A DNA stretch of 64,000 nt from Thecamonas trahens ATCC 50062 (GCF_000142905.1 NW_013657633.1:107154-171153); one strand, 5' to 3'; shown: positions 42,509 to 52,985, counted from the stretch's first letter. The notes: generated from the sequence alone by a model not told the origin. Numbers and translations: made by a program.

Positions 42509-42587
42509 CCCAAGCCGCACCCCGCTAGTCATGCGTAGTCACCTCGTGTCAAACGCAACTGTAACTGTCGCCATCTATGTCTTGCCC

Positions 42588-42609
42588 GGGGGGGGGGGGG
42601 GGGGGGGGG
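42588..42609 (+). repeat. G22 homopolymer beside a gap
   Basis: 22 consecutive Gs follow GCCC, some 40 bp before the N gap at 42652. Length calls in such a run are unreliable. Confidence 0.9.
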
Positions 42610-42651
42610 AGGGGATACAAGCGAGAGATAGCGTACGGGTTTGGTTGGTAA

Positions 42652-42871
42652 NNNNNNNNNNNNNNNNNNNNNNNNNNNNNNNNNNNNNNNNNNNNNNNNN
42701 NNNNNNNNNNNNNNNNNNNNNNNNNNNNNNNNNNNNNNNNNNNNNNNNNNNNNNNNNNNNNNNNNNNNNNNNNNNNNNNNNNNNNNNNNNNNNNNNNNNN
42801 NNNNNNNNNNNNNNNNNNNNNNNNNNNNNNNNNNNNNNNNNNNNNNNNNNNNNNNNNNNNNNNNNNNNNNN
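42652..42871. other. Assembly gap (220 N)
   Basis: 220 Ns between the MYB gene and TRAPPC10. The size is not the 100-N default, so it may be an estimate. Confidence 0.95.
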
Positions 42872-42890
42872 ACAATTCTTGTCTGAGACC

Positions 42891-42928
42891 ACCACCACAC
42901 TCACACACACACACACACACACACACAC
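42891..42928 (+). repeat. (CA)n tract before TRAPPC10
   Basis: A CA-dinucleotide repeat ends four bases before the ATG of TRAPPC10 at 42933. Confidence 0.9.
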
Positions 42929-42932
42929 GCGC

Positions 42933-45900
42933 ATGGAGGAGTCCACTTCCACTACCCCCTCCCCCTCCCCTGCCGCTGCTGCGCCTGCTGCCGACTCGCC
43001 CTCGCCTCCAGAAGCAGGCGCTCTGGACGAGAGCGTGAGAGTCAACATGGACAATGGAGCAGACGCAGACCTAGGTGCTCTTGTCGAACCCGAGCCTGAA
43101 CCCGAGCACGAAGCCGAACCCAAACCCGAACCCGAGCACGAAGCCGGGCACGAAGCCGAACCCAAACCCGAACCCGAGCAAGAAGCCGAGCACAAAGCCG
43201 AACCCAAGCCCGACACGGCGCCTGCCGACACCAACAACTCGCCCGCAAAACACAAGTCCAAAGCCAAGTCCAAGTCCAAGCCCAAGGCCAAGTCCAAGTC
43301 CAAGCCCAAGTCCAAGGCTAGCAATGGCGACAAGCCATCGATCAAGTCCTCGCCCGAGCTGCGGGCGGGATACCCGGCTGGGGCATCGCCGATTCTGACG
43401 CCGACGGCGATGGCGTCGGGCGGGTACCTGACGTCGACTGACACTCATGCGCTGGGCATGGTGTACGCCGACCCAGGCGGAGCAATGGCGGTCATTGCGC
43501 CGCGACTCGAGGCGCACATGCCGTTCCGCAACGTCATCTGCACCTCCATCGACAACAAGTCGGGCATGTACATCGGCTCCGTGTCGGTGACGCTCTCGCG
43601 CGAGACGCCCGACCTCGACGGTGGGCGCAACTCGCTCTCGCAGTACTGGCACCTCCTCCCGGTCCTCCGCATCTTTGTGCTGACCTGTGAGACGGCTGAT
43701 ACGTACAAGCGCGACCACCGGCAAGAGCTCAAGTCGTGGCTCACCCGCGTCGCAGCGCTCCCAGTTCCGGCCCACTGGCTCGTCCTGCACGTCACCGGCG
43801 CGCCGTCCAAGGCCAAGGAGTCGCGGTTCAAAAGTCACTCACCTCCAAGATCAAGTCGGACCTCGCACCATTCGTGCCGAAGACCTCTGGCGGGCCTCGG
43901 CTGGTCCAGCTCGTGCTCGATGCCCATGAGCGTGAGTGGCTCGACCGGGCTCGCGGTGCTCCGCAAGGTTCGCGCCCGTCGCCGCTCGCTTCGCCGCCTA
44001 ATGCCCGCAAGTACGAGGAGCTCACCACCGAGCTCGCCGCCGGCCTCATGGCCGGCTTCAACGCCCGCATTCTCGCCTTTCGCGCCGAGATCAGCCACAT
44101 CACCGCGTCCATCGGGCCCGGTTGGAACTACTGTCGGTTTTTTGTGGTCAAAGAGGGCCTCGCGCTCCTCTACGAGCAGGCCTCGCTTCACATCAAGGCG
44201 CTGGAGATTTACGAGCATCTCAGTGGCATGCATCGCTCCGGTGAGGTCCCGCACACTCCGGGCGTTCTGGACACCTTTGGCACTGTCGACTTTGACCTTG
44301 CTGCCCAGCTGTTTACCCTTTCGGCGCTCCCCTACCGCGGCCTCATGTTCGAGTCCAAGATCTCACTCCTCGAGTTTCATGTCTATGTCACCGGACGCCG
44401 TGTCGCGCTCCTTGCTTCCCTCGGCTACACCGACCAAATGGCCGATGTGGCGCTTGCGTTTCTCTCCGGCGTCGTTCCGCAAGTCCGTTCGCTTCCGGCG
44501 TCGTCGTGGATTCTCCGCGGCGTCCCGCTGCCGGCTTCACCGGACGCGCCGTTTCTCAGCCCGCTCGCCCTTGTCGAGGCCTGGCAGGCACTTGCCGCTC
44601 TGGGTCTTTTACCGATCCTGGAAGCAGCAGCCGGGCTCGCCGATGAGCCTGACGCACCGCAGCCGCTCGAGCACCGGCTCATTGCAGTGCGGCTGGTTTC
44701 GTACGCTGCGGCCCACCTCGGCGCCTTTGGTGCCGCCATCGGTGCCCTGCCGTACACCTCGTTTGAAGCTGCGCTTCGCTCGGCGCCCGCAGATTCAGCT
44801 CAGGTCTGGACGCTCCCGCGCCAGTTTGAGACTTCGGGCCTCACGCAGACCGAGCCGACCGCCCTCTACGAGGTCGCGTCGCTCTCGGCGCTCGAGCTGC
44901 GCGACGCCTTTTACGTGGCGTACAACATTCTCCTCGCTCATCTCGTTGCGGTCCATGACGATGCTGGGCGGAGCCGGACGGCTGCACTCTTCCGCGCCGA
45001 GCTTGGCTACGTAGCGCTGGTCCGCGGCGACTACGCCGCGGCCGCTGGCCTCCTCGCCGGCATTTGCGACATCTACCACCACGAGCGCTGGCCGTCGCTC
45101 TACGGCATGGCCATGCTGCAGCTAGCGGCGACGCAGCGGGCGGCCCTGGCAGGCGTGGCAGCTGCCGGCTCAGCCCCGCCTCCAGAGCTAGTCACCGCCC
45201 ATGCCACCACCCTCATCCGAGTGCTTTCGGCGCGCGATGTGACGCTCCCGTCAGCCTCGCTCGCAAATTCGCTTGCGTCCGAACTGGTGGCGCTCGCACC
45301 CCACGCCGCGCTGTCGCTCGACGCCAGCGCAGTCCTCGGCGCCCGCCTCAGTCTGGCCGGTGCCGCGCTCCAGGTTGCCCGCGGCGCAAATCTCTCCGAG
45401 CTACCTCTCGGTGCACCGTTTGAGCTCGAGCTCTCGTTCGACTCGGCGCTGGCAGCGCCACTCCCAGTCGTGAGTCTCGTCCTGCAGCTGGTCCCGGTGC
45501 TAGGCGACGACAATGGGCGCGGTTGCGAAAATGGGGAGGTTTTCGAGCTGACGCTCACGCCCGAGCCTGGTGCCACGAGCAACGACCGCTTTTTCTTTGC
45601 CGGCGCCGATGGCTTCCCGAGTCTCGGACCGTGGGCCGTGGCCCGGATCGAAGCGACCGTTGCCGACGCCCTGGTTCTTGTCCCGCTTGTGCCCGAGCAG
45701 GCGCTTGTTCATGTGGCAGCGCGCGAGGCGCCGTGGACAGTGGTGCTTGAGCACGGCGCGCCGGCGCATCGCGACACAGCATCGGAGCTTGTATTGGCCA
45801 TTGCACCGACACCTGTCACGCTCGTCGATCCGCGGACGCTCGCAGAGGTGACCATCCGGATCGAGATTGCTCCACATAGGCCTGCAGGCGCCGGTCCGGT

Positions 45901-46825
45901 TCTTGTCATCGACTCGGGCCGCGAGCCAGCGCTGAGCGGCAGCGAGCATGCCCAGCTCCGCCAGTGCGAGGATGTGGTTGTCGAGTGGGTGCTGAGCCGT
46001 GTGTTGACCGAACACAGCTGGGAGGTTCGGGTGCCTGTGATGGGCATCGACGTCGGCACTGTGGTTGTCGGCGTCGAGGTGCAGTGCGCCGCATACGCGG
46101 CGGCAAGCTCGATGGTGGTTGACGTGGCGCCGCTGCTGGCGCCGAGCCTCTCGCTTCTGCCGGGCCGCGAGGACGGGCGGTGGTATGCCCAGCTCAAGCT
46201 GACGAACATCGCCCCACACGACATCGACGTGGCCGACATTGATCTGACGGCAAACGTGGGATCGGTGAGCGTGAACCGCGCATCGCGGTGTGGGTCGCGG
46301 TCGGCGCTGCTCGGACGCGGACGGACGGTCGGTGCGCTGTTTGACGTGCAGCTAGTGGGTGAGAAGAGCGTGGAGACGGTGGCGGACGTTGTGGTCGGCG
46401 TCGGCGGCGTCGGAGTGTGGCGCGAGCGCGTCCCGCTTGTTCTTGCTGTTCCGCGGCTGGAAGTCGAGTTTGTGCTCGAGCGTGGCCTGGTGGCCAACGT
46501 CTTTACAACAGCGCGGACGCGGCTGCGGCGGATCGACGGCAAGCTGGAGAGTGTCGAGCTGCGGCTGACGCTGGCGGTCGACAGCTCGGCGTGGTTAGTG
46601 GCCGGCAAGACAAGCCAGGTGCTGCAGGTCGGGAGTGAGTGGCGCGAGGTTGTGGTCCGAGTTATGCCGCTGCGGGCAGGCCAGCTGCCGATGCCTCAAG
46701 CAAGTGTCAACATCAGCGCGGCTAGCGAGTGGCCGGTGGCGTACCCGCCGCGTGGCGCCACCATCCGCATCCTGCCGCCACTGGAGATGCTCGCCCCGGC
46801 GCTGCCGGACCACATGATGGGTTAA
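42933..46825 (+). CDS. TRAPPC10: TRAPP II subunit TRAPPC10 (Trs130), one -1 frameshift
   Basis: A subunit of the TRAPP II complex, a RAB11/Ypt31-type exchange factor at the Golgi. With one missing base restored it is about 1,297 residues, near the family size. Residues 1-130 are low complexity: repeated EPEPEHEAEPKPEPEHEA units, then KSKSKPKAKSKSKPKSK. The conserved N-terminal domain follows (LLPVLRIFVLTCETADTYKR, PVPAHWLVLHVTGA). Near 43832-43840 the frame moves by one missing base in AAAA, and the protein continues KSLTSKIKSDLAPFVP. A helical-repeat middle (LYEQASLHIKALEIYEHL) leads to beta-sandwich C-terminal domains, with a typical ending (EWREVVVRVMPLRAGQLPMP). The start is the first ATG after the CA tract. 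Confidence 0.85.
43086..43320 (+). repeat. Low-complexity coding repeats in TRAPPC10
   Basis: Tandem units of GAACCC-type codons encode Glu-Pro/His-Glu-Ala-Glu repeats (43086-43215). AAGTCC-type units encode Lys-Ser/Pro repeats (43253-43320). They give long open frames on the opposite strand that are not genes. Confidence 0.8.
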
Positions 46826-47072
46826 CCCTTAGCGGTACGGTCGTTCGGACGCGTTGTCGCGCGTCTCAAAGTGAACAACTCGATGATGCTTGACTTCCCA
46901 GTCACCGGCCGACGCTGCGCGACGCTTGCTTGGCCTGCGGCTTGAGGTGGGAGGCGCGCCCGCACGTGATGGCGGCCGACACGTAGATGCCCGCCTGACG
47001 ATTTGCCGTCCCAGTGACGGGCGCCTGGAAGCATGGGCGATGCGCGCGAGGTGCCGAACGGCCCCGATCCGG

Positions 47073-47570
47073 AAAGCGGCGGGCGCGGACGGTGCGGAGC
47101 TTGTAGTTGACGACCCCGACGACTTGGAAGGAGAGCATGGCAGAGTTGAACACAGCGGCCGGGACAGGAGAGCGGAGGACGGTGTGGATCTTCTTGCGGC
47201 GGACGAGCTTGCCGGTCGGCGTGGCCGCGCAAGTGGTGGTGGCACGCCATCTTGTACTGGATTCTGGGCGCCGTGCTCATCAACGCGTACGCGCTCTACG
47301 CTGGCACGATCCCACACCCCGCCATAGCTCGCGTGGCTTTCCTTACGCCTCATCGACGCCCTCGCCGCCGGCGCCGACACCGTCAGCTACGCACCGTCGC
47401 GCAAGCGGGAGCGTCCCTCTGCACCGGCTGCTTGTCATCACCACATTCCCCAACAAGCCGCTCTGCGATGCGACTGCCTCGCCTGCCGGAAGCTTCATGG
47501 TAAGCGATCGCGGCCGCGGACCTTTTGTGCCGCGTGCGGCGTCCATCCTGCATCGCCGACTGTTTTCTGT
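47073..47570 (+). pseudogene. piggyBac-like transposase C-terminal relic, frame-broken
   Basis: These are remnants of a DDE_Tnp_1_7 (piggyBac-type) transposase, most likely a dead or partial copy. At 47231 the plus strand reads KWWWHAILYWILGAVLIN followed by AYALY, the post-catalytic family hallmark. Two small frame changes later come RLIDALAAG (47346) and, in frame, a Cys cluster (CDCLACRKLHGKRSRPRTFC, then AACGVHP and CCGNH) that fits the C-terminal zinc-finger-like domain (47469-47560). Third-position G/C is high. Immediately left, the minus strand 47216-47073 reads TGKLVRRKKIHTVLRS, then PVPAAVFNSAM and VGVVNYKLRTVRARRF, resembling the segment that normally precedes the KWW motif; this suggests an inversion. 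A stop (47325) lies in one frame. No catalytic DDE core or inverted repeats are visible. Confidence 0.5.
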
Positions 47571-47669
47571 TGTGGCAACCATGAACACATTGTACTACTC
47601 TTTTACAACAATCCATGGACGCTGCGACGTCTGTGGAGCGTCGCGGAGCGCGCGGCTTGCGCGATGGAC

Positions 47670-48860
47670 TTAAACACCGATGTCGCCAAAATCGAGAACG
47701 TTTGCATCAGGCGCGGCTGCCGCCCGCTCGGCAGCCGCGGCCGCCTGATCGGCAACGGCCGCATCACGCCGCTTCAGCCGCTTCTGCTCCCGCTTCAGCC
47801 GCTTCTTGTCACGCTTGGTCATGCGCTTGGGCTTGACTGTCGGCTCGGCGGGACCATCGGCCGCATCGCACGCTGCGTCAGTCGCAGGCATTGACAATGC
47901 GGCAGCCACAGCGGGGGTCGAGGCGGAGGCGGAGGCCGCCGCCGCCGCCGCCGCCGCCGCATCAATCGTGGGTGGGCTCTGGTACTTGACGACACAGAGG
48001 TACTCGATGGCGGCGTCGACGTTGCCCATAAAGTCGTGCAGGGTGTCCCGGACAATACAGAGCGCGTCGGGACCTGACATGTCAGTCGCCTGCATGACGA
48101 CAAGCTCTTCGTCAGTGGGCGCGCCAGGATCGCGTGGCTTAGCAGCCGGGACCTTGGGCGCGCCCGAGACGAGGCCGGCGGCAGGAATGGGATCAAAGGG
48201 ACCGGTGAGCGGGCCAGCAAGCGGACGGACCGAAGCGTAGTGCTGCTGGTCATGGTAGGAGAGGTGCAGGGTACGAGTGTCTTCCGGAAAGTTGATGATG
48301 GACCAACGCGGCTCGTTGAGGCGGTGGATGATGATGTTGACCGAGTAAACCATGGAGAGGGCTTGGATCTCGATCTGGCCACCCCAAGAACGCGACTCAC
48401 GCATGTAGGCGACATAGTCATCAAAGGGCTCGTCATCCTCGACAAACCATTGGTACAGATCCTTGTTTGCGGCGACATGGTCCATGACGGCAGCACGGAT
48501 CTCTGCGTGGCTCGTCACCTCGCCATACAGCTGATCTGCAGCAGCGCGGAAGAGACAGTTTCCATCCGAGGCCACATCCTTGATGATGAGCGCTAGGCTC
48601 TCCATTTGCTTCTGAAACTTGACAAAGTTGGCCGAGTACACATTCTCATCACGCGCCCACTTTGCCCGATCACGGGCCTTCCGGGCGGCATTGCGAGCCT
48701 TACGCTCGGCTGCCTTGACCTGACGGCGATTGGCCACCACGTCCTCCCCAGCCTCCTCCTTTCCCTTGCCACTCTTGCCTCCCTTGCCACTCTTGCCTCC
48801 CTTGTTCCCCTTGGCTCCCTTGTTCCCCTTGGCTCCCTTGTTCCCCTTGCGTCGCCCCAT
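47670..48860 (-). CDS. OTUD3: OTU-family deubiquitinase, OTUD3-like
   Basis: A cysteine protease that cleaves ubiquitin chains. The 396-residue protein starts at ATG 48860 with a tandem basic leader (MGRRKGNKGAKGNKGAKGNK), then an Arg/Ala/Lys helix. The OTU domain spans about 88-215. The catalytic cysteine is Cys102 in SDGNCLFRAAADQLYG, and the active-site His is His207 in YHDQQHYASVRP. A UBA-like segment follows (GPDALCIVRDTLHDFMGNVD), which is the distinguishing feature of OTUD3. A C-terminal poly-Ala tract and a basic helix (MTKRDKKRLKREQKRLKRRD) precede the end FGDIGV. The C/A-rich leader and G29 tract lie upstream on the promoter side. The gene has no introns. Confidence 0.92.
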   Translation of the reverse strand: MGRRKGNKGAKGNKGAKGNKGGKSGKGGKSGKGKEEAGEDVVANRRQVKAAERKARNAARKARDRAKWARDENVYSANFVKFQKQMESLALIIKDVASDGNCLFRAAADQLYGEVTSHAEIRAAVMDHVAANKDLYQWFVEDDEPFDDYVAYMRESRSWGGQIEIQALSMVYSVNIIIHRLNEPRWSIINFPEDTRTLHLSYHDQQHYASVRPLAGPLTGPFDPIPAAGLVSGAPKVPAAKPRDPGAPTDEELVVMQATDMSGPDALCIVRDTLHDFMGNVDAAIEYLCVVKYQSPPTIDAAAAAAAAASASASTPAVAAALSMPATDAACDAADGPAEPTVKPKRMTKRDKKRLKREQKRLKRRDAAVADQAAAAAERAAAAPDANVLDFGDIGV

Positions 48861-48921
48861 ATCGGCCTGCTGTCGCAGAGAGTGGTGTGCCACCGGGTGG
48901 AGTGGAATGGAAGGAATGCCA

Positions 48922-48950
48922 GGGGGGGGGGGGGGGGGGGGGGGGGGGGG
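48922..48950 (+). repeat. G29 homopolymer upstream of OTUD3
   Basis: 29 consecutive Gs lie about 60 bp upstream of the OTUD3 start, a C29 run on its sense strand. The following 120 bp repeat GGGGAT and GGGATC units. This is the interval shared with the RasGEF promoter. Confidence 0.9.
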
Positions 48951-49337
48951 ATGGGGATTGGGGAGGGGATAGGGGGAGGGATAGGGATAGGGGGGATGGG
49001 GATGGGGGGATGAGGATGGGGATGGAGGGGCATGGAGGGGGATCGGGATCGGGATCGGGATGGGGGAAGGGAGGATGGGGATGATCAAACCATACCCCCT
49101 CCCCTCCCCTCTCCACACCTTCCCCCATGCCCATCTCATCCATTCCTAACCGATGCGCCATCATCCACGCCTGACCAATGCGCCCAACCAACGAACCACC
49201 GCCACCGCCAGAGACCCCCCCACACTGCCACAGCCACACTGCCACAGCCACCTCACCCCACCCACCCCCACCCTACCCCTACCCCCACCCCCACCCTACC
49301 CCTACCCCCACACACCTACACATACACACATACACAT

Positions 49338-51038
49338 ATGGCTGCACTTCCGTCTCACATGCGCAGAAGACCAGAAGAGCCACAGGCAGAGCAGGCAGCA
49401 GAGGCCAAGTCGTTGCCTGTGGCGGGTGGTTGGGCAGGCGCTGGCGGTGGCGATGGGGGGGAGAGGGGAGAAGCCAAGGCGGCGAGACTGAGGACATCGA
49501 TGGCAGAGCAGAGGCGGAGAAAGGCGAGCAAGCAACAGCGGAAGACTCCTCCGCCGGCAGGTGGGGCTGGGCTGGCCACTGGTCGGAACTCGGGGAGACG
49601 CGGATCGGTGGTCCAGCAGAGGCTGCGGACACTGTCGTCGGGCAAGGGCGATGGGAGTGTGGCAAGAGTCCAGAGGCTGGGTTCGGTCTTTCGTCATGAG
49701 TCGTCGCTCAAGTCAGCACGTGGCGGGAATCCGTCGGTTGTCTTTGACTCGGTCGAGGGCAAGCGACTCATCGGCGCGTCGACCCGCGGCAGGCTCCTCG
49801 ACGTGTTGCTTGATCTGGAGCTGGATCCAGAGTTTGCTGACAAGGACTTTGTGGAGACCTTTGTACTCACGTATGAGTACTTTATGACGCCAACCGAGCT
49901 GCTCGAGACGCTCATCGAGTTCTACTTTCCCGACATTCCCGACTCGCTCGATCCCATGGCGCGCAAGCTCTTTCTCCGTGGCGTCCGAGTCACCCGCGAG
50001 CGCATTGTGGCGGTGATGGAGACGTGGGTCGAGCAGGACGTGGAGGACTTTTGGTACACGCCGGGCCTGTACCACACGCTGATGGCTTTTGTAGATGATG
50101 CAGCGGCCGATACGACCGAGCCGCACATGCTCGACGCACTGTTCCGGGTCTCGCGCGCCGTCGTCGCCGCAGAGGCCTCTTCTGGACTCAAGGACGCGCC
50201 ACTCGACGACGTGCGAAGCGCGGTGAGCGGCTTGCCGCGCGAGGTTCGCGATCCGGCAAGCTTCAACGTGCTCAAGATCTCGCCTGAGGTTCTCGCGCAG
50301 CAGATCACGCTCGTCGACCACGCGTACTACCGGTCAGTCAAGCCGACCGAGTGCCTCTGGCTCGGCCCAGACATGGCAGTCCGCGAGCTGTATGGGCCAT
50401 CTCCCAATCTGGCGGCGTGGATGGACCGCTCGTTTGCGTGGGCCGACTGGGTCTGGGCATCGATCCTCAACGGGAGCAGCAACTCGGAGCGGGCCAAGCT
50501 CATCGAGCACTTTGCCGCCGTTGCCGACGCCTGCCTCCTCCTCCGCAACTTCAACACGAGCTGCTGGATCATTTCAGGCCTCCACGACAACACCGTGGCT
50601 GACAACCGGCTCCGCACTGTGTGGGCCAAGGTCAAGCCGAGCGTCAAGGCGCGTGTCGAGCAGCTCAAGGCCGACTTTTTGCAAAACGGCTTTGTACACT
50701 ACAAGAAGGAGATGGAAGCCGACGCGGAGCTGCCGATGGTTGCCCTCATGGCGGCGTACAAAAAGTGGTTCGTCACCATCGACATGTCCAACAAGGACAC
50801 CACCGCCGACGGCCTCATCAACTTTCTCAAGCTCCGTGACATTGGAACTACCATCCGCCGGTTCGAGGCCAACCAGGCCGAGACATATCTCTTCGAGCCC
50901 GTTCCTCACGTCCTCTACCACCTGGTCAACATCGATCGCTTTACTATGTCGCTCGAAGACGGGTGGAACAAGTCGCTGGAGATCGAGGCGTGGAAAGGTA
51001 AGCGAGCCCCGCCGCCACCGCCGTCTCGGGAGGGATGA
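49338..51038 (+). CDS. Ras guanine nucleotide exchange factor
   Basis: Activates a Ras-family GTPase by promoting GDP release. The protein has 566 residues from ATG 49338, which directly follows a CACACATACACATATG leader. Residues 1-135 are basic and disordered. An REM/RasGEF-N domain at about 141-260 contains TRGRLLDVLLDLELDPEF and FVETFVLTYEYFMTPTELL. The CDC25 catalytic domain at about 314-545 has SPEVLAQQITLVDHAYYRSV, NFNTSCWIISGLHDN and the TTADGLINFLKLRDI block. A Pro-rich end (KRAPPPPPSREG) follows. A GTAAGCG near the end resembles a splice donor, but no following exon is visible before the neighbouring gene, whose stop is 14 bp away on the other strand. No membrane-targeting domain is seen. 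Confidence 0.93.
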   Translation: MAALPSHMRRRPEEPQAEQAAEAKSLPVAGGWAGAGGGDGGERGEAKAARLRTSMAEQRRRKASKQQRKTPPPAGGAGLATGRNSGRRGSVVQQRLRTLSSGKGDGSVARVQRLGSVFRHESSLKSARGGNPSVVFDSVEGKRLIGASTRGRLLDVLLDLELDPEFADKDFVETFVLTYEYFMTPTELLETLIEFYFPDIPDSLDPMARKLFLRGVRVTRERIVAVMETWVEQDVEDFWYTPGLYHTLMAFVDDAAADTTEPHMLDALFRVSRAVVAAEASSGLKDAPLDDVRSAVSGLPREVRDPASFNVLKISPEVLAQQITLVDHAYYRSVKPTECLWLGPDMAVRELYGPSPNLAAWMDRSFAWADWVWASILNGSSNSERAKLIEHFAAVADACLLLRNFNTSCWIISGLHDNTVADNRLRTVWAKVKPSVKARVEQLKADFLQNGFVHYKKEMEADAELPMVALMAAYKKWFVTIDMSNKDTTADGLINFLKLRDIGTTIRRFEANQAETYLFEPVPHVLYHLVNIDRFTMSLEDGWNKSLEIEAWKGKRAPPPPPSREG

Positions 51039-51051
51039 TCGAGAGGTCGTT

Positions 51052-52779
51052 TTACTCGAGATCGAGCAGGGCGTACGGGTTCGAGGCCACAAAGGCGTCG
51101 GACGACGATGACGACGACGAGTCAGAGTCTTCATCGCTGTAAGCGCCGCCGTCCGCGTCTGCAACGGGCGGAGCAATGGTGGTGTGCAAAAGACGGCGGA
51201 GGGCGGGCGCAACGCGCTTGGACGACGAGCGGGAGCCCGAGAGGTTGTGCGACCACGGACCGAGCTCGAGCGCAGCGTAGCCGCCACACACAAACACGTT
51301 TGTATCTCTGCCCCACTGGAGCTCCGGCGAGAGGACAGGGAAGCCGCGCTCGATCGGCAGGTCGAGGGCCGGTGAGGCCAGGAGCGAGGCGAGGAACGGC
51401 TCGGCACCGATGTCCTCGTCGGCGCCGGTGGCGAGGATGACCGAGTGGATGTCATCAAAGACCGGGCCAGACTCGCCGTAGCTCGGCTCACGGTCGGCCT
51501 TGCTCGGCTCCAGAGTGCCGGCAAAGGCGTCGGCGTCGGCGTCGTAAGCCAGCGACGCCACAGTGGCGTTCTCTACCAGCGTCAGGCGCTCCTCGGCGGT
51601 GGCAGCCTTGAGTGCGGCGACATAGCGTGGCGGGATGGAGCCGCCCGCACGGACGCTGTGAATCTCGTCGAGCCGCTCGTCGGGGCTGAGCGTGAGCAGC
51701 GCAGCCATGTTGGCGGCCTTAAAGGTGCCAACCCAGTCGATGGGCACGTCAAACTGGCGAGTGAGAATGAACGAGCGAGTGACAAGCGTGACGTGCTTGA
51801 CGCCCGACGCCAGTGCGAGGTTAGCGATGTGAGCGCCAGTCAGCCCGCCGCCGACAATCAACACGTTGCTCGCTCGCTCAAAGACCAGCCGCCGCCCGCC
51901 TGCCCGCAACGGAGCCTGGCTCCCGGATCCATCGTCCGGGAGAGCGTCAAAGTGGACCTCGTAAGCGTGCTGGATCCGGCCGGCCGGGTACGCGCCCGGC
52001 TGTAGGCTCGCCACAAACTCGGGAATGGACAGGTGATTGGTGAGGCCGATAGCGAGGACGAGCGCGGTGGTGATGATGGTCTTGACCTCGTCGCAGTCGC
52101 CGCCAGCCGGCGCCATGTCGACGGCGTACTTGACGACGGCACCGGTGGCATCGTCCACAATGGGGCGGACGTCGACAACGGTGGCGTGGCGGACCAAATC
52201 GCCGATGCCGTACGAGTCGACGACCGAGGAGCAGAAGGAGGAGAAGAGGCGCGACGATGGGAGGAGGAAGTTCTGGCGATGGACCTCGTTGTTCCACTGC
52301 TGGGTCTGACCCCGGCGTGACTTGACCTTGTACGCCCGCTTGTTGTCAAAAAACGAGTCGATGGGTGTGAGCTCGGCATCGCGGCCGCAACTCTTGGCGT
52401 ACGTCCGCAGGGCGAGGCCATCGCGAGGATCAGGATGATGAAAGACAGGCGAGCGAAGCATGGGAATGCGGAAGGCCTCAAAGTACCTGTTCCACCTCGT
52501 CATCCACTTGTCATCGGAGGCATCGATGACGGCCACATGCGGCAAAAGGCTCTCCACCGGCGGCACGTCGTCCTTTCGCTTCTGTCCGGGCCTCTGCTTG
52601 CCCGTCTTCCTCACCGCCGTCAGCAGCGTGTTGTGGTCCCGCTCGGTGAGGTGGTCCGGGTACGGCTCGATGATTCTTGCCACCACAGAGAGCGCTGTGG
52701 GTCCACCGCCCACCACAACCACCGCAACCTCTTCGCACTCATCACCGCCACATCCTCTACTCTGTTCGTCAGCAGACAT
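51052..52779 (-). CDS. FAD/NAD(P)-dependent oxidoreductase, monooxygenase-like
   Basis: A 575-residue flavoprotein. The first dinucleotide fold is VVVVGGGPTALSV at about 20-32 (FAD). A second fold is VLIVGGGLTGAHIA near 304 (NAD(P)H). A third signature is ILATGADEDIG near 446. Between them a long segment with DKWMTRWNRYFEAFRIPMLR and an SRRGQTQQWNNEVHRQNFLL region resembles SidA/IucD-type or related N-hydroxylating monooxygenases. The substrate cannot be inferred. The C-terminus is an acidic Ser/Asp-rich tail (EDSDSSSSSSSDAF). The start ATG 52779 lies after a C/A-rich leader. The gene faces RasGEF tail-to-tail with 13 bp between stops. Confidence 0.8.
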   Translation of the reverse strand: MSADEQSRGCGGDECEEVAVVVVGGGPTALSVVARIIEPYPDHLTERDHNTLLTAVRKTGKQRPGQKRKDDVPPVESLLPHVAVIDASDDKWMTRWNRYFEAFRIPMLRSPVFHHPDPRDGLALRTYAKSCGRDAELTPIDSFFDNKRAYKVKSRRGQTQQWNNEVHRQNFLLPSSRLFSSFCSSVVDSYGIGDLVRHATVVDVRPIVDDATGAVVKYAVDMAPAGGDCDEVKTIITTALVLAIGLTNHLSIPEFVASLQPGAYPAGRIQHAYEVHFDALPDDGSGSQAPLRAGGRRLVFERASNVLIVGGGLTGAHIANLALASGVKHVTLVTRSFILTRQFDVPIDWVGTFKAANMAALLTLSPDERLDEIHSVRAGGSIPPRYVAALKAATAEERLTLVENATVASLAYDADADAFAGTLEPSKADREPSYGESGPVFDDIHSVILATGADEDIGAEPFLASLLASPALDLPIERGFPVLSPELQWGRDTNVFVCGGYAALELGPWSHNLSGSRSSSKRVAPALRRLLHTTIAPPVADADGGAYSDEDSDSSSSSSSDAFVASNPYALLDLE

Positions 52780-52911
52780 GATCCGTCGAGGTGGGTGTGG
52801 GATGCCGATGGATGCAGGCCGGAGAGGGAAAGTTGGATGGATTGGCTTTGGATCGACTTGGCAGGCGACACACCGGGATCGGGGGAGTGGAGGGGATCAG
52901 GGGAAGTCGAG

Positions 52912-52985
52912 GGGAGGGGAGGGGGTCGAGGGATCGAGGGATCGAGGGATCAAGGGATCAAGGGATCGAGGGGTCGGGAGGGAGG
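52912..52985 (+). repeat. GAGGGATC tandem repeat
   Basis: About seven copies of GAGGGATC and AAGGGATC lie upstream of the flavoprotein gene, in G-rich DNA that continues to the N gap at 53258. No gene is seen between 52780 and 53712. Confidence 0.8.

Noticed and set aside
42575-43444. Long minus-strand frame with Gly/Leu/Ser repeats
   Set aside because: It is the antisense of the Glu-Pro and Lys-Ser repeats of TRAPPC10 and crosses the N gap.
46829-47380. Minus-strand gene of about 180 residues
   Set aside because: The frame overlaps the piggyBac-like relic, shows no complete domain, and only its 47216-47073 part looks coding; I used that part as evidence for an inverted transposase segment instead.
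51001-51010. Splice donor GTAAGCG at the 3' end of RasGEF
   Set aside because: A strong match, but no further exon fits before the converging gene 40 bp away, and the frame ends normally.
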